NCBI RefSeq assembly: GCF_002042975.1
Contig: NW_018149776.1
Span: 971,135-1,035,134 of the forward strand
Reading direction: 5' to 3'
Source of the DNA: Orbicella faveolata
Taxonomy: Eukaryota > Cnidaria > Anthozoa > Scleractinia > Merulinidae
Length of the DNA: 64,000 nt
Made by a program: the position numbers and the translations under genes. Numbering within the stretch: position 1 is the first letter of the stretch; the number at the start of each line of letters is the position of its first letter. Below the pieces are notes generated by a model, which saw only the letters and a program-made list of their open reading frames with translations, was not told the DNA's origin and searched no databases. Of the stretch, positions 1-11,300 are shown piece after piece.

Positions 1-385
1 ATAAGTGTGGTTTCAAATTAAGCCAATAGTTATTGGCCTAAAATGTTACAGTATGTGATGAGAGTGGTTCCAAATTCAGCCATAACTTATTGTCTTAACA
101 TGTTACAATATGTATTAAGTGTGGTTCCAAATTAAGCATTGAGTTATTGGCCTAAAATGTTACAGTATGTAATGAGAGCAGTTCCAAATTGAGCTGTTAG
201 ATATTGGCCTAAATTGTTACGGTATGTAATAAGTATGGTTCCAAATTAAGCCATTAGTTATTGGCCTAAAATGTTACAGTATGTAGTAAGTGTGGTTCCA
301 AATTAAGCCATGAGATATTGGCCTTAACTGTCACAGTATGTGTTGTTGTGGTTCCAAATTTACACCATTAGTTATTGGCCTGAAG
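1..385. repeat. ~60-bp minisatellite at left edge
   Basis: About six degenerate head-to-tail units of roughly 58-62 bp. Each carries the phrases 'gtggttccaaatt', 'agttattggcct' and 'aaatgttacagtatgt'. The array runs off the left edge. Related single units recur at about 1525-1640 in both orientations. No coding content is visible. Confidence 0.9.
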
Positions 386-1860
386 TAATTAACGACATCT
401 GCCGTGATATCTGTAATCTGAAGATCCCGGTTTTTAGTTCTAATTTTGAAAGTTTGCTTGGTTAACACCTTACCAGCAAAATGAAAAGTTTCAATAGTTT
501 GAGTGCTTTGAGGGTAATGGCAGGGCTGAATCAAAAAATTACACTCAAAGTGTACTATTCGTCTTCTTCAGTTTTGTGGAGTTATGTTTAGAAAACAGCA
601 AATAGCCCCTTTCATTCCTGATATCAAGAAGCAAACTTCCCAAACCCTATCTCCCTGCAGTATGTGTAAAAGTGCTGTGCAGAGTAGAGGGAAATTTATT
701 GGGTAATTTCTGTTTACGATAATTGACTCGAGTAAATGAAACCTGTCATAGTCCTCCCTAGCAAGAAAGAGACACAATCACACATCTTATCCACTGTTTA
801 TTACTTAGTAAAGTGCCTTCCCAACCCCACACTTTGCGATATTATCCATGCACAGTAACTTGCACTGAATATTGTTTCAATTCAGTAGAAGTTACTGTGT
901 TGGGGGTGTCATCCATTGTTAGTATCGGTTCTTTATTCTTCGCTCCCTCTTATGTCTTGCCCTGCTCAATCCTGTCCTAGAAGTTTCCATTTTCTATTAA
1001 AAACTGGGGTTTGTTCCCCCAAACTTAATATGGGGGGTGACAACTCTACCAAGGCCTGTTTTGGGAGAAAAACAAAATTTTTCCAGGAATCAGGAGACTC
1101 TGGAATTTTGCCGGGAAATATGACATAAAGTAGTTGCAGAGAAAAGTGGGATGTTGAACAAAATTTGTGTTTCGATCAGTTAAGAAATCTGGAGGAACTT
1201 CCAGATGTCTGGGAGGACTTAAGCTATACATAGTGTTGATCAAACAACGTTTGTTAGAGTTGTTAACCCTACATACTTATTCAGGACAGCTCAACCCGCT
1301 ACACTGACAATGTGTACGAAGCGCTTGCTTGGTACACTTCTTGGTCAAGTCAATTGGATGGTTTGACACCATCTTTGATCAGGGTATCAAGGCCTTGTTT
1401 TACCTTCTTGGCCTTTTCAGTCAGTTGTGATTTACTACTTTTGGATGTCAATCTTTAGCTTGATTGGAGTCAGCTAAAGTACTTGAATTACTGATCTAAC
1501 AAACGAACATCCGAACGAACATTTTAGGCCAATAACTAACGGCTTAACTTGCTAGTCGGTAAATTCTAACATTTTAGGCCAGTAAATACCGCACCGACCG
1601 TGGTTAGTAGCTTAAAATGTTACAGTATATATACTGTGATAACAACATACTAAGCCGTTGTCTGAACGCCCCACAAGTACTACGTTGCAAGTTTGTCAGT
1701 TCATGTCCCTCTAACACGGTAGAAAGCCAGAATAAATTATGATGGGTTTTTACATGTAACGTTTATGTGTTACCTTATTATCTATTCTAGTATTTATTAC
1801 ATCAAACTGCAAGGAAATCACAGTGTAACTAAACCAATTTACAAGCTAATTCAAGCTTAC
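386..1860. other. Non-coding stretch, no gene seen
   Basis: Short open frames occur on both strands, but none shows a recognisable domain. Minisatellite-like units reappear near 1525-1640. A weak minus-strand exon candidate lies near 700-758, with an acceptor-like end after 'cttgctag' on the minus strand. It could follow the candidate exon at 1861-1913 but cannot be confirmed. Confidence 0.5.
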
Positions 1861-1913
1861 CTTCAGAAGTTGTCAACAAACAGGCAGCCGTCTCCATATT
1901 CCATCTCCTGACT
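1861..1913 (-). CDS. Candidate exon of an unidentified gene running off the left edge
   Basis: On the minus strand a 53-bp stretch is bounded by a good acceptor (pyrimidine-rich, ending CTTCTCAG) and a good donor (GAAG|GTAAGC). It contains an in-frame ATG at 1897 that would start METAACLLTTSE and end in phase 1. The splice signals are all that support it. No family is recognised and no downstream exon could be linked with confidence. It may equally be a 5' UTR exon or a chance match. Confidence 0.25.
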
Positions 1914-2828
1914 CTGAGAAGCGAAAATGTAAAGCAAATTAGCTTACGTCTCACATCAAGTAACATCGCTGGTTCAAAACGGCTTTAAACAAAGAACAAA
2001 CCTGTGAAATTACGAAAAACTCAATTTTCCACCATTTTTCCTACACACGTGCCAAAATGGAGGAGACGAACTACGCTCGCAGAGATCACTGGGGAATACC
2101 CAGGAGGAGGGGCAGGGGAGGGGAGCCCAAAAAACGTTATTTTGGGATCCCAGCATTTCCAACAATTTCATTAATGATTGCAACAGGCTAAGCTACAGAG
2201 GGCACAGAAAGACTTGACATCTTAATTGGATATTGCGTCCAATTAAACTAAAAGGATTTGGAGATCTCGAGGACTCAAAAGAAGATCAGGGTATAGCTTA
2301 TGTACTCGTACACCACTTTTCCCGCTTTTCGCCGACGAAACGCCGCCCAGGGATGAGGACCCCGCGTCATGACGTCACTATCAAGCATGTAGAGCTTTAT
2401 ATGACTACAATAATGTACTTCGTAGAACGCACACATATTGTCAAAAATCGAAGTTGAATATCGCCCCTACAACGCACTGCGACGATGAACCACCACAAAA
2501 ATAAATTTTGTGCATTTTATTTAGTTATTCAGCAAAGCAAGAAAAAGTTTCAGCAAAAGACGTTTTCGGCTCATCTTCACCGTAAATTCTAAAACTAAAT
2601 TACCTGACCTTTACGGTTAGCAAAGGGCGAGTGTTAAGGAGGGGAAGGTAAGTTTTGCACAACGCACAAAAAAGACTCAACATAGCTGCTGTCTTGCTTG
2701 CAATATACATGAACGCAAAGGATAAATCTTCAAGTTTTTTTCTTCCTTATCAGTACAGGCATATGGTATATATGTGGTATGGGAGACGCTAGAAAGTTGC
2801 ACATTCACATCTCATATGTAATAAAGTT

Positions 2829-2846
2829 CCCCCCCCCCCCCCCCCC
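2829..2846. repeat. Poly-C homopolymer
   Basis: A run of 18 C residues followed by further C-rich bases. It is a likely length-polymorphic or sequencing-error site, and the glycine- or proline-rich open frames around it are artefacts. Confidence 0.9.
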
Positions 2847-3554
2847 TCCCCAGCCCAGTCGCATATCCTTTCCTGTGAGAGAAGGTAGTTCAAGTTTTCT
2901 TTCAAATCCGTGTTGTGGCGATCTTGAACGAAAGCGAAAATGCCGCGGTGCATATAGTGGCTCATCTGCTGAGGATTTGATCGCACGGTTGTCTTGTCCT
3001 CTCTTTCGCTGCACAAAATAAATATAAAATGTTAAACTGATCAGCTTTTCGTCCTTTTATTTGTTGATTGCCTTCCTTGTTACAGTCTGCGTAGCTGGCG
3101 ATGCCCTATAGTACCGGAACAGACGGTAACACGCGCTAAATTCACCGGAAGCATTATAATAATGACGTACCTTGAGACAACGCACTAAGAAACACGGGAG
3201 ATAACCAACGGGGAAGCAAGATGAAGCGCCAAGAGAGGTTTGGAAAAATCCCTGTGGAAAACAAGCTAATGCTGGGAACTCATGGGAACACATGGGTCAG
3301 GGGTGGTGCGGGGGCTTCCCGTATGAAAAGGTCGGGGATGTTCGTCGTCTCGCTTAGGGGTATTAATCAAGGATTCTGGTCTTACTCAGGATGTTTAGTA
3401 CGAAACGACACTATTTTTGCCGTCTTTTACGGCTGCACTCGAAAAAATAATAAAATACCGCTGTCAGGGGTCAAATAAAGCTCGAGCCACACTCAGATTG
3501 GTCTCCGTTGGGGATTGAATTCAAATTTTCGAGGAGCATTCCCGACCTTCCTCT

Positions 3555-3815
3555 GGGCTTTCCCCGTGCGTTTCCACGCGGTTTTCCTTGCGTGTTTACC
3601 TTGCGTTAATCAGTTTCAGTACCGTCTACCTCTCTATGCGGTCTCTGTGTTTTTCCCCATCCATATCTTCCTGTGCGTGCTTTCCCCGTGCGTTTCCACG
3701 CGGTTTTCCTTGCGTGTTTACCTTGCGTTCAGTTTCAGTCACTTCTGCCTATCTGTGCGGTCTCTGCGTTTATTCCATCCATATCTTCTTGTTCGTGCGT
3801 TTCTCTGTGCGTTCC
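3555..3815. repeat. Tandem duplication, ~120-bp unit
   Basis: A block starting 'gctttccccgtgcgtttcc' at 3557 is repeated almost exactly at 3679, 122 bp later. The phrase 'catccatatcttc' recurs at about 3659 and 3777, so there are a little over two units. The 100-codon open frames here come from the repeat. Confidence 0.85.
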
Positions 3816-3884
3816 CGTTGCGTTCTCGGTGAATTTGGCGAGCGTTCTTGTCTCGTTTATTGTCACTCTTACTGGGCTGAAAAG

Positions 3885-4180
3885 TGAACTTATGTTGGTG
3901 GTGATTGGTAGAAAAATTACCGTGTTAAAATGTGAACACATTTTGGTGGTGATTTGTAGAAAAATCATGATGGTGAAAGGAAATCGTTTTTGGCTTGGAC
4001 TGGTAGAAAAATAAAAAAAGAAACTTTTGGTGTATACTGTTAGAAGTATGGTCGTGGTGAAAAGGGTTAAGCATTTCAGTGCTATGTGGTTTAAAAATCA
4101 CCGCGTTTTAAAGAAGAAGGGTACCAAAAACAAACATTTATATCGGTCGGAGAAAAGTTATTGTGATGAAAGGAACAAAT
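3885..4180. repeat. Degenerate tandem repeat, ~55-60-bp unit
   Basis: Four to five diverged units share 'ttggtggtgattggtagaa', and the stretch between units is 'aaaattaccgtgttaaaatg' and variants. No coding content. Confidence 0.6.
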
Positions 4181-4236
4181 GTGAGTGATTAGGTTGATGG
4201 TAATGTTGATGAAAGCGATGATAACAGTGTTTGTCG

Positions 4237-4344
4237 CAGCCTACGTGTAGCCGTACCCAACCCCGAGGAAAAACGGGAGGGGAGGAACGTCGTTCCCTCC
4301 CTCCCGTTTTTCCTCAGGAGGTGGGTACGGCTACACGTAGGCTG
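4237..4344. mobile_element. 108-bp foldback element with 9-bp target duplication
   Basis: The whole element is an inverted repeat with ends cagcctac and gtaggctg, long arms carrying the phrase 'gtgtagccgtaccc' and its complement, and a GC-rich centre. The direct repeat tgtttgtcg sits exactly outside both ends (4228-4236 and 4345-4353). This is the hallmark of a transposition event. No coding capacity, so it is non-autonomous. Confidence 0.85.
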
Positions 4345-4919
4345 TGTTTGTCGATAACACCGTTGTACTGGAGAGATACGGTAAATCAACGATTAAGCAA
4401 ATCCATGGTTTGTTGCAACTGTGTTTTAATTCCTAACTCATTTAGCAGTCATATGACCACATGTCACAATTTGTTCTGAAACCCTCGATAACTCAAACCC
4501 CAGTAAAATTGCTATAAAAGAGGAACAACAAAGGACATTCAATTTACGGTATGATGAACATAGTGAATTTCAACATTTGTAGCTGGTTATAACTGATTAC
4601 TCAAGCATTCAAACTCGTCATTCATTAGTATAAATTGGGTACCCTTTACAACTTTTAAAAACTCATCAGGATTTCTGCTACAAAATGTCTTTGATATAAT
4701 AAAGTGCAGTATATCCAGCATATGCCTTAATGAGAAGTCCTAGTAAGTGAAAGTGAGGCTCGTTATGTTCATGAGTTAAAAGATATCTATAGATCAAGTT
4801 TTGTAAGGAAAAAAATTGTCCCAAATCAACGGTGCAATGATTTATAAAGCTCACATTCCTTAAGCAATCAAGTTATTTAATCTCAGTGTCCGCCTTTCAC
4901 AATCGAAATTTTTTTTAAC

Positions 4920-4925
4920 TTTATT
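4920..4925 (-). promoter_or_regulatory. Candidate poly(A) signal AATAAA for the discoidin gene
   Basis: A minus-strand AATAAA hexamer about 400 bp beyond the stop codon at 5324. It is the first canonical hexamer I noticed in that direction. The hairpin and the MITE at 4996-5196 would then lie in the 3' UTR. Confidence 0.35.
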
Positions 4926-4995
4926 ACGTAGTATGTAAACTTGGTATAGCCCTCGCATGATGGGAATTTAATCTCAGTGTTACTTTCTTTTCGTG

Positions 4996-5047
4996 GGACA
5001 AGTATAGATATTACCATTGCACATAATGGTAATTTCTATACTTGTCC
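4996..5047. ncRNA. Near-perfect 22-bp hairpin, miRNA-precursor-like or MITE core
   Basis: The arms ggacaagtatagatattacc(at) and its complement match at 21 of 22 positions around an 8-nt loop (tgcacata). Weaker pairing continues outward for about ten bases each side. Size and near-perfect pairing fit a cnidarian pre-miRNA, but short palindromic DNA elements are common in this window, so this is only a candidate. Confidence 0.3.
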
Positions 5048-5090
5048 AGTGAAACATAGCTCTTATTACAGCCTACTTGCGAATCTAATG

Positions 5091-5196
5091 GGCCGCATTC
5101 GTACTCTCGGTAGAGGCTAATGTGGGGAGTCTTTTTAAATGCAAATGACATTTATCCCTTTTTATAGTGATGCAATACCGAGACAACGAATATGGC
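5091..5196. mobile_element. Palindromic MITE, short copy
   Basis: The ends ggccgcattcgt and acgaatatggcc are inverted repeats. The interior carries 'gaggctaatgtggggagtc' and 'aaatgcaaatgacattt', which recur in the larger palindrome at 16198-16360, so both belong to one family. Confidence 0.75.
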
Positions 5197-5323
5197 CTAT
5201 TTCTGTAAGATTTACTTGACTTCGTGATATACTGGTATAAGAGGGATTATGTGCCTCGAGAAGTAAGTCTCTGAACGCTTAATATATATGTGCAGTGCTA
5301 CATGGCTCCTGTAGAGCTTCTGG

Positions 5324-8300
5324 TTACTGGCCGCAACATTTCCATGAGCCCACCAGGCTCCACACATTGCTTCCATTGGTCATCACGTGAATTCCAGATC
5401 CAGACACTACAAAATGAAGTTAAACAATAACAATTAATTTCCTTCCCTGTGTTCATTCACCAGCAGCAAGAGGGTCGTTGTTAAGTTCCCCAAAGCATAA
5501 TACAGCGATAAGTACACAATAAAATGTCATAAGACTTGGTAACTCGTAGATAGAGCAGCTTTCACTTGTGTCGACAATATCTCGCGTTTCCTTTGGTTTT
5601 GCTTTACAACGCTACACGATTGGCTTAAAAAAAACTCGCGCCACTTTTTCATCTAATAAAAAGTAAAACAAAAACGTCTGTTACTCATGCAGGATACTTT
5701 TTATGATCCGTGGCCAAACGATCCTCAGTAACACCAACATACTTTATATAAAAATGAGTTGTGATGAATTCACAAGGAGCAACGTCAGATATATAATTCA
5801 CTCACTATCTAAAACGTTCACTATTCAAAGTAACATATTTTAACCTAAAACAGTCATGTGATGACCAAACTTGAACAGGTAGTTAACATCCCTGGAAGGA
5901 CTCCCTTCCAAAAAGGACGGGGCTGTTCGTCGTACCTTTTAGGGGTTAAAAAAGCGGTTTTGTTACCTCTAAGGTTCTTCAGCCTCAAAAGATTCACAAC
6001 ATGAGCTTTTGCGGTACCTTTTACGATATTGAGCTTAGAAACATATGACGGGAGATAATGTGTTGTTTTAGAATTGGAACCTCATAGAGGTGAAAAAAAT
6101 TTCAAGCCACGCCCACAAAACAGGACCTTGGTACCCCTTGGGGGTTCTTTTAAGATTTCCGATGAGCACCCCCCCGTCCTTTTTATACGGGATTACCCCC
6201 CGGGTAGCATGTCGCACGACGTTCTTACCAATCCTATCCAAACTCTGAATTATGCCTTCCTTTTCAAAGGGCATTAAATTATAAATTAAAATGAATTACA
6301 CGTATTCAAATACACTCACCTCCCCAAGTGGTTCCAGTGGAGTTGGCCGTCACTCTCAGGTCAGCCGTGGGTAAACCGGCCACAAGGTTTTCAGGGAGAG
6401 CCGTGGAATTTATCAGCTTAGTTTCTTTTTGTACGTCTTTCAGATAGCCATCCGTGAGCTGCTGCCACGATTCACCGGAGTCGCAACTGCGATGGAAGTT
6501 CATTTGTCGATCCACACCGTAAATTTCCCTCAGAGTTGGATTACACGATAACACACTGATTATTGAAGGTTTTATGGCTAAAAAAAAATTAATTGGCTTT
6601 TAACTTACAGAATCGCTTCTTAAATTTGTAATCTTTGGTCAGCATCAGCATATAGGCCCGCAATTCGTGCGAAAGATGGTAACTGCATAACTTCCTACGG
6701 AGACACTCACAAGAATTCAATTCTCTGTTAAGGAAGGAGGCATGTTTTGCGCAAACATATGCACGGATATTTGTCCGCGGACATTATATGTTCCGAGAAC
6801 CGAACAGTTTGTGACTGTGAGCAAAACTGTGAGCTTCAAGGGACAGATAATGTCCAAGGACAAATATCCGTGCATTTTTTGCGCCAAATGGAGGCTATTG
6901 TGTTTATTATCCTTCAAATATTTTTCGCAACACACGCATTTTTGAAAATTGATGAATATTTAGTAAATAAACACCTTCTGGCGCCTGGTATGTCGGCTGA
7001 TAAAGTCCGCGGCTGAGATATTGTCCAAAAAATGAATATTTGGCCGAGAAGCGAAGCTCCGAGGGCAAATGTGAAATTTTGAGGACAATCTCTCAGCCAA
7101 GGACATTATCAGCCAACATACCAGCGAGCCAGAAAGGGGTTTATTTATCTTATAACCCTCCCATTAATTTTCTGCATCTTTTGTTGACTCTTTTGTACTT
7201 GTCGGGACAGCATTGGCGACCAGTTTACTTTCTAATGTCATTATCAGCGGATTCCACGAAGAGAGTTTGTTTTTCTTCCATGAAAAATAATAAAGATAAA
7301 AAGGTGAAATTCTAGAGCTGGATTTATTCTTTTTAGCTTTGTTTCTTTTCGACAGAAACAGTCGCAGGGCAATTACCGACGCAGGCGGAGATTATTGCGT
7401 GATAACTGCCCAGTAATTTTGCATCACGTGACGTAAAGTAGCCAATAGAGTTGCGCGAAAATTAAGCCTGGGTTATAATCTCGGATATTCCCCAATTTTA
7501 GCTAAGGAATATTCGGTCACGTGACATGTTTAGACCAATCGCGCGCGAGCGGAAATATCTGATGGATTATAATACACATTAGTATAAATCTACTAGCGTT
7601 TTATCACGAATGCCGTTCTCTGATTGGCTACGCTACTCACTATCTATTCTGTGATAGACAGTGAGTAGCGTGCCCTTGTTAACAAAATGACGGCCGTTTC
7701 TTGGCGTCTTCGAAGTGTCTGTGAAGAGGATTTAGATAAAGCTTTGAACGACTAGTAGATTTATACTAAAACAATTAGATTATTCGCTCTCGATTTCTAT
7801 GCGTGATAGAAATCTCGAGCCCATAATCTAACTGTTTATTAGTATAAAATGATCTAATAGCGTTCTACCACGAATGCCGTTCTCTGATTGGCTACGGTAC
7901 TCACTATCTATTCTTTGATAGATAGTGAGCAGCGTAGCAGTGTGCCCTTGTTAACGAAATGACGGCCGCTTCTTGGCCTTTTCGAAATGTCTGTGGAGAA
8001 GATTTAAATAAAGTTTTGAACGAATTGTAGATTTATACCAAAACAATTAGATTTTTCGCTCTCGATTTCTATGAGTGATAGCTGACTCGGGCTCGTAATC
8101 TAATTGTTTAATAGCGAAGCAAATTAAAGAACATACCAATCCATTCCACACCGTCAGCAGTTGAAAAGCAGCTGCTTTCGGTTCTACAAGAACAAAATGT
8201 AATTAAGTCCATGTTGTGTTAGCTTTTTCTTCTGCAAAACTTAAATATTGAACTTAAGTTATTACTGTGCATTTCTATCATAATTAGCTTTTAGTGCAGA

Positions 8301-11300
8301 GTGCACTGTTGAGATGGTTTAGGGGCTGCCGTCTGCTAGTTAAGGCACTAAGGTACTAAGGCGCCAAGGTGATAAGATCCTAAATAGCTAGGGTGCTAAG
8401 GCTCAAAAGGTAGTAAGGCATTAAGGCGTTTAATCTTTAATGTTTGTTTAATTAATAAATTAAATTAATTAATTAGCCTTGAAGCAAGGGGGTGGGACGG
8501 GGTAGGCAACTGTGAGCACTACGTAAACTACAGAGTACCCACGTTGATAGCTTCACAAAGCTTATCTTTGTTTCAGAAAACCCCTTGCTCTCCTTGTTTA
8601 AGCCCAGTTATTCAAAATTTAAGCTAATCTTTTTTTTCTGAACTTGCATCTTTCTGCCTCGAGATCTGATCGGCCTATTTGTGTTATGTTGTGATAGGTC
8701 AATTGAAATACCGCTTTGCCCAACTTTGTTATCGTTGTATAGCAGTCACACATTTCTATGGAGAGACCATAATACTCACTTTTCAGCGGTGTACATACAG
8801 GCATAAAACCAGTCAGTAACAGGATCCAATAGGAAGGAACGCCGGGCGTACTCAGGGACACCTGAAGCGAAATAATACAAGTACACGGAATCAGCGCGGT
8901 AGCTAGAAAACTGTTGCAGCGTTTTTCTACATCGTATATATACGCATGACCGCATGGCCGAAGAACCAATTGGCTGACTACTAATTGGCTGACCGGACAA
9001 ATTGACTAACTGATTGACTTACAGACACACAGATCGACAGACAGACAGACAGACAGACGGACAGACTGACGGACTGACGGGCGGACAGACTGACTGACGG
9101 AAGGACGAATGGACGGACTCACGGACTGACGGCCTGATTGACTGAGTGACCTACGGACTGATAGACTGAACTGACAGACTGACCTGACAGACTGACTGAC
9201 TGACAGACAGACTGACTGACTCACGGACAGACTGACTGACTGACGCACTGAAGGACTGACGGACAGACAGACGGACGGACAGACGGATTGACCGACTGAC
9301 GGACTGACTGACTGACCGACTGACCATCCGAGCAACTGACTGATCGACCGACCGACCGACCGACCGATCGACTGATCGACTAAATGACTGACTGACTGAC
9401 AGACAGACTGACTGACCAAATGACTGACTGACTGACTGACGACCGACCGACTGGCGTACGGACGGACGGACAGAGGGACTAAATGACTAATTGACTGAAC
9501 TTGGCTTTTTGATCGATCGATCGATTAATTATTTTAAAAACATTATTTGACCACAACGTAATTTCCCTACATCTCAGACTAACAATTGGCCATTAATAGA
9601 AGTAAGACGATGTCTACAGAATTTCACAGTATTTTACCAGAATAGTCTTGTCTTAGAAGTAGTAATCTAGTAGCAGTTAAATGCTATAATGAGCAAAGCT
9701 AACTGAAAGGGGAAGCTGGTTCTGCGGCGTTAAGCCGACGAAGTTGGCGACGGTGGCTTCATCGTTACATCGACCATGTCCACCCTGTCAAACATCAGAC
9801 TCTCCAAAAAAACTTTCCGGCCAAACATCTAGTCTTTCCAAGAAGAAGCGGAGGCAGCATGCAACTGAATGAGTGGCAATCAACACGCAGGGATTCACAC
9901 AACTTAGTTTGCATCGGCCTTGCAGTTTTTCTTATATCCACTGAAACTGCATCCAACAAAGACCTCTAAAATCTGTTGCCTGGAGCATTCCTTCTGTCTC
10001 TATGTATCATGCGTTTGCACTATGACGCTTGAGCAGGCTGGTGGCAGCAGCAACTATGGTCCCGTTCAAAGGTCAACGGCTGATGAGAGTGATATCTCAA
10101 AGTTCGCAGTTCACGCCTTGCTGATTTTACTTCTCTCTCCTCTCTCTTTGATTTTCTCGTATCTCCCCTCCCCCGCCCTCTCTTTCTCTCCCGTCTCTCT
10201 CTCAAGTAATAAGCATTAACGTACCATTATAAGGAGGAAGCTCTTCAGCAAAGCATCCGTAAATTTCCGCTCTCATAACTTTGAAGGTGCTGTCTTTATC
10301 GTTCGGGATAATTCGTAAATACCGCGTCACAAATGGTTCGGCAAGTTTGGCGAGGACTGGGTACACCGATTCTTGCGGGCTTTTCGGTCCTCTAAGGTCC
10401 TACGGAAATTATCAGACCAAAGATCGGATATAAGACTGGCTGTACATTAACAAGTGACGAAATATGATGATATTTAACAACTTGACCACAACTATGGTTT
10501 ACACTCTTTTAGTAGCCACTCAGCTAAATTCTATTGAAAATCCGGGAATCTGATTGATTCTCCCATCGTTTTCTGTTTAGCAAATAGATTCCATGTTGCC
10601 GTGCGTTTGTTCAGCAATTGATCACAGATGACGTGATAAGAACCAAAAGGTGGCACGTGAGCCGTTAAGTGAGTGTGTCACTGATGTATTTACCACATTT
10701 TGACGTCCTTGGTGATTTATTACTGAACAGACCCACGGCAACACGGATTTAGTCTGTTTTATGCAATAAAGAAAAAAAAGAATGTTACTGACGCCATCTA
10801 TACATCTGTCCTCCAGTAGATCATAAGTAGAGACCAATCAAAATATGAGAATAATTAACGATTATTAGATGAGATTGAGCAGAATATCGTGATTGTCAGT
10901 GGCGAGCAGATCAATTACTTGCCGCAGTCTATAATTGATCCGCGAGACACTGACAAATCACGATATTTTGCAATAAACGAGTTCAATAACTGTTTCATCA
11001 AAAACAACAACAACTTTATTTGTACTCAGCTAGAAAGTAAATGAACAAAAATAAGTTAGAATAAAAAGAGTACAGGCTGCCCGAAACAACCTCAATGGGC
11101 TAGTCTTTTGTTCACCAAGTTTGTTTTCATATTTAATTTCAGATTTAAAAATCACTCTCTGACAGCTCAGGGAAGCGATTTGCCATTTTTCACACAAGAG
11201 CGTCGTTACAGTTACGCATGAGCAGAATATTATTTGAAGCAAAAGACATTTAGATGGTACTACGCATGAGCAGACCATTATTTGAAGGCAGTTATTTGCA

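Larger units (their letters stand above)
5324..8861 (-). other. Exons encoding the C-terminal BNR/tectonin-like region
   Basis: Exons 8780-8861, 8137-8183, 6320-6555 and 5324-5406 encode [58 protein letters not shown] and [18 protein letters not shown]. Repeated aromatic 'S-x-D-x-G-x-x-W' phrases and the W-G-G/VS turn resemble BNR or tectonin beta-propeller blades. There are too few blades for a full propeller. An exon of length 3n+1 seems to be missing between 6555 and 8137. Confidence 0.5.

Noticed and set aside
3515-4014. Overlapping Phe/Cys/Arg-rich frames of about 100 codons
   Set aside because: Arise from the ~120-bp tandem duplication.
9006-9419. 137-codon Ser/Val/Gln open frame
   Set aside because: Wholly inside the GACT/GACA microsatellite. 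The repeat has no stops in this frame.
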